DNA from: CAWCWN01 sp963799245
Lineage (GTDB): Bacteria > Chloroflexota > Ktedonobacteria > Ktedonobacterales > Ktedonobacteraceae
Length of the DNA stretch: 64,000 bases
NCBI GenBank assembly: GCA_963799245.1
Contig: CAWCWN010000003.1
Coordinates: 62,001-126,000, forward strand
Direction: 5' to 3'
Positions within the stretch are counted from its first letter, which is position 1. Each line of letters opens with the position of its first letter. The notes under the pieces are model-generated. The model was not told the origin of the DNA, did not search any database, and saw nothing but the letters and a program-made list of their open reading frames with translations. A program made the position numbers and the translations under genes. Below are positions 1 to 8,070 of this stretch, piece after piece.

Positions 1-1048
1 GCTGTCTGGGCACCCAATGTGCCGGAATGGATTTTCCTGCAGTTGGCCCTTGCTCGCATTGGAGCCGTCATGGTCACTGTGAATACGGCGTACAAGGCAT
101 CAGAGCTAGAATATGTGCTCCACCAGGGCGATATTACTACCCTGTTCCTGGTCGAAGTATTTCGCGCGAACTCGTACCTCAAATCCGTCTATAGTATCGT
201 ACCAGAAATAAGAGACCTGTCTGACCCGATTACTCAGCCATTATGCAGTACCCACCTGCCGTCTCTGAAGCATGTTGTGTTGATCGGTAACACGGCACAC
301 CCCGGCATGCTGCTCTACTCGCAGGTCGTAGAGCTTGGGAAAAACGTCTCGGATGAGGTGCTGCGAGAGCGACGTGCCAGCGTAACACCGCAAGATGTGG
401 CCATGATTATGTATACCAGCGGAACGGCGGGCTTCCCTAAAGGGGCTATGTTGACGCATTACAACCTCGTTAACAGGATACAGGCTGGCAGATGCAACCA
501 GGATTACTCCCAGGAGCGCTATGTGAGTCCCATGCCTCTGTTCCATATCGCCGGGTCCAGCTTGGTGATCCTCTCCATCATGAGCAGCATGACCTTGATT
601 CCGCTCATTGCCTTCGACCCGGTCAAGGAATTAGAATTACTGGATAAGGAAAAAGGAACATGCTCCTTCTGCGTTCCGACTATGCTCATAGCTATGCTTA
701 ACCATCCTCGTTTCCTGGCCGGAGAATTTGATCTCTCATCTCTCAAGCAAATATCCACAGGCGGTACGTCTATTCCGGTGGTTCTGATGGAACAGGTCAA
801 AGAGAAGATGGGTGCCGATTGCCGCATTTACTTCGGTTTGACTGAAATCAACTGGTGGCACAACCGTAACCCGAGATGGAGATAGTTTTGAGTTGAAGTC
901 GTCAACGGTGGGTAGACCAGACCCGCATGTGGAGGTCAAAATTGTCAACCCTGCTACAGGGGAGCCAGTCGGTTTCGGCAAGCGTGGCGAATTCTTAGTA
1001 CGCGGCTTCCTCGTGATGAAGGGCTACTACAACATGCCCGAGAAGACT
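1..1048 (+). pseudogene. Acyl-CoA ligase (AMP-dependent), broken
   Basis: Fragment of an AMP-forming acyl-CoA synthetase. The reading frame is already open at base 1, so the start lies outside the window. The ATP-binding motif MYTSGTAGFPKGAML lies near 408-452 and the later YFGLTE motif near 830-850. A single extra base near 853 shifts the frame: removing it joins ..FGLTEIN to GGTTVTRDGDSFELKSS and on to a conserved GRPDPHVEVKIV..GEFLVRG..MKGYYNMPE segment. The gene then stops abruptly at the palindrome at 1049-1110, losing the C-terminal lid domain. Frameshift plus 3' loss make this a pseudogene. Confidence 0.88.
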
Positions 1049-1110
1049 TGTCCTGGCTACTTCGCTCATCCGTTCGCTAAAGAGCTCGGATGAGCGAAGT
1101 AGCCAGGACA
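1049..1110. repeat. 62-bp perfect palindrome (element A)
   Basis: Two perfectly matching 24-bp arms (1049-1072 and 1087-1110) flank a 14-base loop. Each arm begins TGTCCTGGCTACTTCG and ends ATCCG. The same terminal sequence recurs at 56248-56299 and, with variation, at the ends of the elements near 14177-15722, 17150-17315 and 23258-23376. It separates two unrelated genes that are both cut here. Read as two ends of a mobile element brought together, or a minimal non-autonomous derivative. Confidence 0.9.
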
Positions 1111-1362
1111 GCCCTCGTTGGTCATAAGACCGGAATCCATAGTTTGCCTGGCAACGAGGAACTCTAGCACTCCGTCCTTTGTATAGTTGCTAAAGTTCGT
1201 TTTCAGAATGTGCTCAACGCCGGCGGGGAAATTGACAAGGTGGCGCGTCAAGCCAGGAAAATGAAATGAAACGAAATCCCCTTGGTGACTCAACTCCTGA
1301 AAAAAGACATGAGGATCTTGTCGAAACATTGTCGTGTTGCGATCAATATCAGTGGTGGTCAT
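1111..1362 (-). pseudogene. Cytochrome P450, N-terminal fragment
   Basis: About 84 residues read from ATG at 1362. The segment resembles the start of bacterial cytochrome P450s: a QDPHVFFQELSHQGDFVSF region followed by PGLTRHLVNFPAGVEHIL and ending at GLMTNEG, which corresponds to the G-L-L-T-x-E-G block that normally precedes W-x-x-x-R-R. The rest of the protein, including the haem-binding cysteine loop, is missing because the gene ends at the palindrome at 1087-1110. It cannot be functional. Confidence 0.72.
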
Positions 1363-1454
1363 GGCGATTATACTCCATCAGGGAAATTTTTCGAGTATCG
1401 AGCTGAATGGGATTATGTCAAAGTCAAAAACCTCTGGCTGAAGTCTTGATTTTT

Positions 1455-3128
1455 CTACACAAGTCCACGAACGGATCTGGATGACCGCTCTGCAAGGCCT
1501 TGGAAATTCAGGCTATCCTGGCTGCTTTCCTTCGTGGATGGGTGCACGACTGCTGGCATGGGTCTGCCACACTGGGGGCAGAATCTCTTCTCAAAGCGAC
1601 TATCCCGGTATCCACATGCACATACTCTGGTGAAGTATCGTTCCGCCAGTGGTGCCAGGCTGGTCTCCTCTCCAGCAGAAGGAGGAGCCCACCGGTCGAC
1701 GAAAGAAGACGCAAACTGCATCAACCGGTAGACATCGGCAAAATTGGTCGCCAGGCCAACCGAAACGCGCAGTGCGCCTTGCTTCTGATCATCAATGACG
1801 TGGAGAAACTGCTCATAGGTCATGCGCTCTTTGTTTCTGAAACAGGCGGCCAGCTCCTCACGCACAAAGCCGAGGGCGATCTCACGGACCCCTGGATTGC
1901 AAAAACAGCCGCTGCGCACCGAGAGGCCACACTGGTTGGCCTCCTCTTGCAGAGCATAGCAATCCAGCACAGCTCCAGCGGGGTCGTAGAAATTAAAGGC
2001 GATTGTCCCTCCACGCCCTTGGGTGGTGATCGGGCCGTAGATGCGCACCACCGGCTGAGCGTTGCTATGGCGCAGTGCGAGCAGCTGCTCCAAGAGCCAG
2101 CCGGTCAGGCATCTGACACGCTCGTGAATCACCTCTATCCCGATGGAGGCAATGTATCTCAGTCCAATCTCTACAGCAGGCAGCATGAGATAATTGATGG
2201 TGCCATCTTCAAAGCCAGCCTCCCCGGGAGTCCGGTAAAATCCCACGCCGGTGGCATCGGCGGCGAGAACCGAGGAGAGCGTGATCGTCCCGCCGGCAAA
2301 CCAGGGACGGCGCAGTTTGGCCAGTGCGGACTTGCGAGCCAGTAAGCACCCGATCCCCGTGGGGTACCCGAACATTTTATAGAAGGAGAGAGGGACGAAA
2401 TCTGGGTGCCAGACGGAGAGATCCAGGCGATTGGAAGGGGCAAAGGCCGCGCAGTCGACCAGGACATCCCAGCCCTGCTGCTGCGCTTGCGCAATCCAGG
2501 TGGGCGGGTGCTGCACACCGCTCACGTTGGACTGGGCGGGGTAGGCAAACAGGTTTGGCCGTCCTGCGCGGCCCTCTGCCAGCAAGCGGTGGAGGTGGGC
2601 CTCATTGACACGCAGATCGGGCGGCTCAAGGGGCACATAGGTGACGCTGGCTCCTTGGGCATGGGCAAACTCGCGGATGCCGTTGACCGAATTGTGGTTG
2701 TCGAAGGTGAGCAGGTACTGTCCACCGGAGGCAAAGGGATAGGACTCTCCCACGAGCTTGAGGGCGCCCGAGGCATTGGGAGTGAAGATAGCTACATATT
2801 CATCAGGGGATGCATTGAAATATTCGAGCACGTAGCTGCGGGCGTGCTCAACCAGGGTGGTCATGGCCTGGGAAGTCGGATTCGTGGAATGGGGATTGCC
2901 GAAGACGTTGCCGCGGAGCAACGCCAGATGCTCACGCAGCTGGCGGTCGGCGTACTGTCCCCCACCGGTATAATCCAGGTACACCTGCTGCTGCTCATCC
3001 AGGCGCGCATACTCCATGGCGCGCAGGTGATCGAGGGATTGGGTCGTCTCGAAGGTGGGGAACTTCTGCCTGAACGCGGCCAGAGCAATTTCCATGGATG
3101 CACGTTGCGCTGCTTTTGAATGAGTCAT
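1455..3128 (-). CDS. Aminotransferase class V / molybdenum cofactor sulfurase-like protein with C-terminal zinc ribbon
   Basis: 557-residue PLP enzyme of the cysteine desulfurase fold. It has the YLDYTGGGQY start block near residue 50, the PLP lysine in SFYKMFGYPTG (about K251), and a cysteine-bearing RSGCFCNPG loop near residue 405. These spellings are closer to the N-terminal domain of eukaryotic-type MoCo sulfurases than to IscS/SufS. The C-terminal about 50 residues add a four-cysteine ribbon, CxCG...CPQCG (about 508-530), not part of the family core. Start chosen at 3128 because AGAAGGAGAGCTTTC precedes it. It lies downstream of, and co-directional with, the CysO/CysM/Mec/MoeZ genes, which fits a role in sulfur mobilisation; the acceptor is unknown. 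Confidence 0.85.
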   Translation of the reverse strand: MTHSKAAQRASMEIALAAFRQKFPTFETTQSLDHLRAMEYARLDEQQQVYLDYTGGGQYADRQLREHLALLRGNVFGNPHSTNPTSQAMTTLVEHARSYVLEYFNASPDEYVAIFTPNASGALKLVGESYPFASGGQYLLTFDNHNSVNGIREFAHAQGASVTYVPLEPPDLRVNEAHLHRLLAEGRAGRPNLFAYPAQSNVSGVQHPPTWIAQAQQQGWDVLVDCAAFAPSNRLDLSVWHPDFVPLSFYKMFGYPTGIGCLLARKSALAKLRRPWFAGGTITLSSVLAADATGVGFYRTPGEAGFEDGTINYLMLPAVEIGLRYIASIGIEVIHERVRCLTGWLLEQLLALRHSNAQPVVRIYGPITTQGRGGTIAFNFYDPAGAVLDCYALQEEANQCGLSVRSGCFCNPGVREIALGFVREELAACFRNKERMTYEQFLHVIDDQKQGALRVSVGLATNFADVYRLMQFASSFVDRWAPPSAGEETSLAPLAERYFTRVCACGYRDSRFEKRFCPQCGRPMPAVVHPSTKESSQDSLNFQGLAERSSRSVRGLV

Positions 3129-3309
3129 GAAAGCTCTCCTTCTGGGAACCAGGGGTTTCTAACAGGTGACGAAAATCTATCATTCTGTTCTCTTTTTTTC
3201 ACTTTGAGTGTCTGTTCGGATGCGCTCTTTACCCGAAGCATCGGGGTTTAACCCCCCAAAACAATAGTCGTCTAACACAGTGGTTATGCTCCTCCACCCG
3301 ATCAGCTGG

Positions 3310-3342
3310 TTCCCGGCATTACACGGTCTGTAATGCCAGGAA
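3310..3342 (-). terminator. Hairpin overlapping the 3' end of the PIG-L gene
   Basis: Arms 3310-3323 and 3329-3342 pair over 14 positions with one mismatch around a 5-base loop. The stop codon of the PIG-L/cNMP gene lies inside it. No clear T-run follows, so this is a candidate transcript end or mRNA-stabilising hairpin, not a canonical terminator. Confidence 0.45.
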
Positions 3343-4530
3343 CTCAGGCTTGACCGCGACAAAGGGAGAGACACGCACAAAGTACTCTTGTCCCATCAGC
3401 TCTTGCAGGATCGTGTGCGGCAACATGTGTGGTTGAAGCGGGAACTGTGAACGATGGGCCGCAATCGCCTCGATCTTGTGTTGGAGATAAGGACCTACAT
3501 CAATACATGTTGCCTCTGCCATGACCTGCTCCTGGTCCTGCTCAGCAACTTTCGTGGAGCCGGCGAGGTGAGCGTCCTCACCTCGTCCGAGGAAGGCCGT
3601 TGGCGCTTCTGGTGAGAAGACCAGGCAGGTCACACTTTCGGCTACGACCACGTGCGCGTTGCGTGGTCGCTGATACGCCAGCCCCTCTTCTCCAAAGAAA
3701 GATCCAGGCCCGAGCCGTGCTAGCACCTGCTGCGTGCCGTCGGCTGCCTCGCGAATGACATCGACTGCCCCTGAGAGGATCAGGTAGAGGCTGTCGGCGG
3801 CTTCGCCCTGCTCGATGATGGAGAAGCCAGTGGGATACCAGCTGACAGCAAAATGATCGCGGCTGTAGTGCAACAAGGTCGCTTCCTCGCAAAGGAGCAG
3901 CAGAGCATAGACGAAATCCAGGTTTCCCTGGAACCGCTTCTCCGCCTGGACAAGCCACTTGACCAACTGATTGAGCAGCAACTGTGGCTTGGGTGGGAAA
4001 TGGCTGTGGTAGAGCTGTTCTGGGTGGTGAGGTGCCAGCCCTGCCGCTAACTGCTCAGGGAATTGATGGCTGTCACCACTGCGCAGGCAAGCGGCAGTGG
4101 TGGCAGCACTGATGGCAATGTGATCGGGATGGCCGTAACCGCCATCAGATCCAAAGGTGATGACTACGTCAGGGCGGAAGCTACGAAGAAGTTCCACTAT
4201 GTCCTTGATCAGCACTTCCTGGTCAACGTCTTTGAGCGTGCCGTCGGCATAGTCGAGGCACCGGGCATGCTGGATTCCTAGTCGCTGACAGGCGAATTGG
4301 AGTTCCTGTTCGCGCACGCCGGCGAGAGTCCGACGTGTAGCCGTCCCGGCACTCCGGATTTGACCCGCTTCACCTCGAGTCGCTGATACAACCATCACCT
4401 CTGCGCCATGGGCGACAGAGCTGGCAAAGGTGCCACCCGCACAAAAGCTCTCATCGTCGGGATGGGCGAAGACTCCAAGAAGACGTTTCGGATGGTGTTT
4501 TGTCATGTTCTGCTTCATATTCATATTCAT
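3319..4530 (-). CDS. PIG-L family deacetylase with inserted cyclic-nucleotide-binding domain
   Basis: 403 residues. The N-terminal half is a LmbE/PIG-L zinc-dependent deacetylase: AHPDDESF at residues 22-29 and GHPDHIAIS near 133-141. The region from about 185 to 325 is a Crp-type cyclic-nucleotide-binding domain (FSIIEQGEAADSLYLILSG, GPGSFFGEEGL). The end (about 340-385) returns to PIG-L sequence, with IDVGPYLQHKIEAIAAHRSQ typical of the family C-terminus, so the sensor interrupts the enzyme fold and is not simply appended. PIG-L enzymes remove acetyl groups from GlcNAc-type substrates, for example in mycothiol or bacillithiol synthesis. Start chosen at 4530 because AAAGAGGGATCAGCT precedes it; a longer start at 4602 has no such site. 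Confidence 0.87.
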   Translation of the reverse strand: MNMNMKQNMTKHHPKRLLGVFAHPDDESFCAGGTFASSVAHGAEVMVVSATRGEAGQIRSAGTATRRTLAGVREQELQFACQRLGIQHARCLDYADGTLKDVDQEVLIKDIVELLRSFRPDVVITFGSDGGYGHPDHIAISAATTAACLRSGDSHQFPEQLAAGLAPHHPEQLYHSHFPPKPQLLLNQLVKWLVQAEKRFQGNLDFVYALLLLCEEATLLHYSRDHFAVSWYPTGFSIIEQGEAADSLYLILSGAVDVIREAADGTQQVLARLGPGSFFGEEGLAYQRPRNAHVVVAESVTCLVFSPEAPTAFLGRGEDAHLAGSTKVAEQDQEQVMAEATCIDVGPYLQHKIEAIAAHRSQFPLQPHMLPHTILQELMGQEYFVRVSPFVAVKPEFLALQTV

Positions 4531-4785
4531 AGCTGATCCCTCTTTCTTTGCTTCTCCTCTTCTCTCAAGACATGTTGAAAAAGAATGTGTAATGTGAACC
4601 AAATAGTGGGAGAGACCGCCAGCGAGGCACTGTTTCCAGCCCTTTTCCGATGGCCCTCCTCAGAACCACGCGTGCTTGTTTTCAAGCATGTGGCTCGCCA
4701 GATGAACCGACCATCACAGTGGGAAGAAGCAAGGGCGTATGTATTGCACGGCCTTGCAACCCTCAGTGACTCCGATAGGTCCATC

Positions 4786-5259
4786 CTATCGCCCTTCGTC
4801 TTGCAACTGGCCTTCCCAGTCTCCTTGGTGGAGCATCACTTCCACGACGCTTCCCTCGATTACGCCACCATGAGGATCGATGGCGAAGATGCGGGAGTAG
4901 GGCGAGTCGGGATAATGGCGGTGCGAGAAGATCAGGTAAAGGTAGCCACTGCGTTTGGCCCACTCAATATCGCGCGGGGAAGGGTAGGCTTCGGATTTGG
5001 GATGTGAATGGTAGTAGATCATGTCGCCATCGTAGGAGTCGATATCGTTATAGATGCGTACGATGTCGGCTTCACTGATCCTCGAAAAATCGTCGGGCTC
5101 TTCGGCAACGTTGGCGGTGGGATAGTTCTTGCGAACAGTGCCGTCTTTGCTGCCGAGGGCACCACAGGCTTCGTTGGGATAGCCAGCCACGATATGGGCC
5201 AGCATCTCGTTATAGGTTGACGCAGGGATGCGCACCACAAAACGTGCTTCAGCTACCAT
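4786..5259 (-). CDS. mec: Mec-like JAMM/MPN metallopeptidase
   Basis: 157-residue M67-family peptidase. A conserved glutamate lies in NEACGALG (about residue 30), and the zinc-binding JAMM motif H-x-H-x10-D is fully present in HSHPKSEAYPSPRD. In Mycobacterium tuberculosis the homologous Mec+ releases cysteine from the C-terminus of the carrier protein CysO after CysM has built it there. Here its ATG overlaps the stop of the CysO-CysM gene as ATGGTAG, implying translational coupling and the same pathway. The family is known; the exact substrate is inferred from context. Confidence 0.87.
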   Translation of the reverse strand: MVAEARFVVRIPASTYNEMLAHIVAGYPNEACGALGSKDGTVRKNYPTANVAEEPDDFSRISEADIVRIYNDIDSYDGDMIYYHSHPKSEAYPSPRDIEWAKRSGYLYLIFSHRHYPDSPYSRIFAIDPHGGVIEGSVVEVMLHQGDWEGQLQDEGR

Positions 5260-6470
5260 AATACTTTTGCCTCTACTTCCTCTTCAAGTTTCCGCAGATC
5301 GCGGGTCCACAGGTCTTCGCTCAAGTATTTCCAGCCGCCGTCGGCCAGCAGAGTGACGATCTTCCCGTGCTCCATGCTGGCAGCCACGCATAGGGCGACA
5401 TGCAGGGAAGCGCCACAGGATGGTCCGGCGAAGATGCCTTCCTGGTCCTTGAGCTGGCGGGTGCGGCGAATCGCGTCTAGCGAGGAGACAAGGATCTTGC
5501 CATCGAGCAGGGAACTATCGAATATAGGCGGTACAAAGCCGTCTTGCAGGCTACGTAGCCCTTGCACCGCCTCGCCCTGCATCGGTTCGGCGGCAAGCAC
5601 CTTGATGGCTGGATTGTATTCTTTCAGGCGGCGGGCGGTTCCTGTGAGCGTACCGCCAGTGCCCAGTCCAGCGATGAAGACATCCAGATCGGGCAGATCG
5701 CGGATAATCTCCACCGCCGTGCCATAGTAGTGTGCATGCGAATTAGCAGGGTTGCCATACTGATAGAGCATAACGTACTGCTCATTGCTGGCAAGCAGCT
5801 CTTGCGCCAGTCGGATGGCTCCATTACTCCCCTGAGCACCATCCGAGAAGCTAATCTTTGCACCATACAGTTCGAGCATCTGGCGACGTTCGCTGGTCAC
5901 ATTATCGGGCATCACGGCAATAAACTGGTAGCCCTTGATGCGCGCAATCATTGCCAGTGCAATGCCTGTATTGCCACTGGTTGGTTCCAGGAGAATGGCT
6001 CCGGGCTTCAAGATACCTTTTGCTTCAGCCTCTTCGACCAGGCGCAAGGCGACGCGATCTTTGACGCTACCGGTAGGATTCGCACCCTCCAACTTCGCAT
6101 AGATCTCGACTCCTGGATGTGGGCTAAAGCTCTTTAGTTCTACCAGTGGCGTATTTCCGATGGTCTCCAGTATGCTGCCGTAGTGCATAGCTTCATCCTG
6201 GCGTCCGCCCGCCATTGCAGGCAACAGAATGATGGTATCGTTTGGACTCACGCTTGTCTGTAGTCCTTGCAGATAGCGCACGTCCTGGTCATTGACATAG
6301 ACATTAATAAAGCGGCTCAATTCCTGCTCTGGCTGAATCTGCTCTTTCAAGACCGGATAGCTCTTGTACAGATCAGAGAGGACATCAGCAAGAGTACTTC
6401 CTTGCGCGCTCACTTGTTTTGAGCCATGAGCGGAAGCTCGCAGAACAGGTGCTAAACGAACGGTTGCCAT
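5253..6470 (-). CDS. cysM: CysO-CysM fusion: sulfur-carrier domain plus cysteine synthase
   Basis: 405 residues. Residues 1-89 form a ThiS/MoaD-like ubiquitin-fold carrier ending in LLPAMAGG. Residues 95-405 are a fold-type II PLP cysteine synthase with NPTGSVKDR (PLP lysine about K137), TSGNTG and GTGGTLTGTARRLKEY. In actinobacteria CysO and CysM are separate proteins, with the carrier thiocarboxylate donating sulfur to O-phosphoserine. Here the carrier di-glycine (88-89) is internal, followed by RQDEA and then M95. An AGGA with seven-base spacing precedes the codon for M95, so free CysM could also be initiated there. SD AAAGGAGAATTCG precedes the main ATG. Confidence 0.88.
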   Translation of the reverse strand: MATVRLAPVLRASAHGSKQVSAQGSTLADVLSDLYKSYPVLKEQIQPEQELSRFINVYVNDQDVRYLQGLQTSVSPNDTIILLPAMAGGRQDEAMHYGSILETIGNTPLVELKSFSPHPGVEIYAKLEGANPTGSVKDRVALRLVEEAEAKGILKPGAILLEPTSGNTGIALAMIARIKGYQFIAVMPDNVTSERRQMLELYGAKISFSDGAQGSNGAIRLAQELLASNEQYVMLYQYGNPANSHAHYYGTAVEIIRDLPDLDVFIAGLGTGGTLTGTARRLKEYNPAIKVLAAEPMQGEAVQGLRSLQDGFVPPIFDSSLLDGKILVSSLDAIRRTRQLKDQEGIFAGPSCGASLHVALCVAASMEHGKIVTLLADGGWKYLSEDLWTRDLRKLEEEVEAKVLW

Positions 6471-6518
6471 CGAATTCTCCTTTGGGCCGGGTGGAGGTCA
6501 ACTCCACCCTTAGGTATA

Positions 6519-7709
6519 TTAGCGTGCGGGAACAGCGCAGACCTCAGCATAGGTCGGCAGATTTTCAGGGTGGGCATGCTCGCCACAGGCCGGACAATTG
6601 GGATCGCGATAGAGGCGCAGTTCATTGAACTCGCCCGCCAGCGCGTCATAGGTCATCAGGCGGCCAACCAGTGGCTCGCCGATACCCAGCAGCAGCTTGA
6701 TCGTCTCGGTCGCCTGGAAGATGCCGATGATACCAGGCAGCACACCAAGCACACCAGCTTCGGCGCAGCTTGGGGCCAGAGCGGGAGGCGGCGGCTCGGG
6801 ATAGAGGCAGCGATAGCATGGTCCATCGTATGGCTTGAAGGCCGTCAACTGGCCCTCAAAGCGGAAGACGCTGCCATGCACAACGGGCTTGTTCGCCAGG
6901 ATAGCGGCATCGTTGAGCAGATAGCGGGTCGGAAAGTTATCGGTGCCATCGAGAATAACGTCGTAATCGGCGATGATGCGGCCAACATTCTCCTCATCCA
7001 GGCGTTCGATATAGGTTATGACGTTAACATCCGGGTTCAGCGCCTTGATGGTTTCGCGCGCCGACTCGGCTTTGTACTGGCCGATACGCTCGGTATTATG
7101 CAGGATCTGGCGCTGAAGATTGCTATCGTCGACAACATCAGCATCGATAATACCCAGAGTACCCACACCAGCGGCAGCCAGGTAGTACGCGGCAGGCGAT
7201 CCCAGACCACCGGCACCGATCAACAGAACACGCGAGTCAAGCAGCTTGAACTGGCCAGCCTCGCCCACTTCAGGGATAAGCGTGTGGCGGCTATAGCGGC
7301 GGGCCTGAGCTGCACTCATTGTACGTGGCTGCACAAAATTGTAGCCACTGGCCTTCCACTGACCGAAACCGCCGGCCATCGACACGACATCGTTATAGCC
7401 CATCTGCTGCAAGGTACTACCAGCCATGAGTGAACGCACGCCACCAGCGCAACACAACACCACCTTCTTAGATTTGTCGGGCACAGCCTCTTCTATCTGC
7501 AATTCGAGGTAGCCGCGCGGGACATGAACCGCACCGGGGACATGGCCTTCGTTCCACTCATGCTTCTCGCGCACATCGACCAGGACGAAATCCTGATCCT
7601 CTGCGCCGCTCTCCTGCTTCTGCTCAAATGCATCGTGCACTTGAGTTGCCGACCATTCCGGTACTTGCTTGCGTGCCTGACGTAGGATCGCACGGGATGC
7701 ATTACCCAT
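6519..7709 (-). CDS. moeZ: MoeZ/MoeB-type sulfur-carrier adenylyltransferase with N-terminal rhodanese domain
   Basis: 396 residues. The N-terminal about 125 residues form a rhodanese domain with an active-site loop CCAGGVRS and an earlier LVDVREKHEW. From about 135 to the end is a ThiF/MoeB E1-like domain: RYSRHTLIPEVG, nucleotide-binding GAGGLGSPAAYYLAAAGVG, DGTDNFPTRYLLND, and two zinc pairs (CYRC and CPAC). It activates the carrier C-terminus as an acyl-adenylate and sulfurates it. MoeZ usually carries rhodanese at the C-terminus; the order is reversed here. It is the first gene of the block, 48 bases before cysO-cysM, with SD GAGGTGATC. Confidence 0.88.
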   Translation of the reverse strand: MGNASRAILRQARKQVPEWSATQVHDAFEQKQESGAEDQDFVLVDVREKHEWNEGHVPGAVHVPRGYLELQIEEAVPDKSKKVVLCCAGGVRSLMAGSTLQQMGYNDVVSMAGGFGQWKASGYNFVQPRTMSAAQARRYSRHTLIPEVGEAGQFKLLDSRVLLIGAGGLGSPAAYYLAAAGVGTLGIIDADVVDDSNLQRQILHNTERIGQYKAESARETIKALNPDVNVITYIERLDEENVGRIIADYDVILDGTDNFPTRYLLNDAAILANKPVVHGSVFRFEGQLTAFKPYDGPCYRCLYPEPPPPALAPSCAEAGVLGVLPGIIGIFQATETIKLLLGIGEPLVGRLMTYDALAGEFNELRLYRDPNCPACGEHAHPENLPTYAEVCAVPAR

Positions 7710-7784
7710 TTTTGATCACCTCTATTACTTGAGTTAGTAATTCAATAAATCGTTATCTAGCACTACAGCGACAGTTAAATCAAG

Positions 7785-8070
7785 CGGAAGAGGAAATGGG
7801 AACGTCTTGGATCTGCAAAACGCCCAGGATGCGTTCCCACCGCCCATCTCCTCTCCATTGACGGTAATAGTGGAGGCCCTTGGACCAGGCCCCGAAGCGG
7901 GTGGGCAGACTGCGCCAGGAGGAGCTCGTCTGCATCACCCAGAAGATCCCTTCGACGATTAAGCTTTTGAGTAGTACAAGGTTCATGTGCCCGGGAGGTA
8001 GAGCAGTACCACACTCCATTTTATGCCTCTGATCGAAACGCGAACCGCAGGGGCCGCACCTGTGTATCAA
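7785..8070 (-). pseudogene. IS5-type transposase N-terminal fragment (DUF4096-like)
   Basis: Minus-strand frame reads IVEGIFWVMQTSSSWRSLP, TRFGAWSKGLHYYRQW and GDGRWERIL, the usual opening of IS5/IS1182-like transposases. There is no DDE catalytic domain and no clear start. It lies wedged between moeZ and the kinase and is a decayed scrap. Confidence 0.72.
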
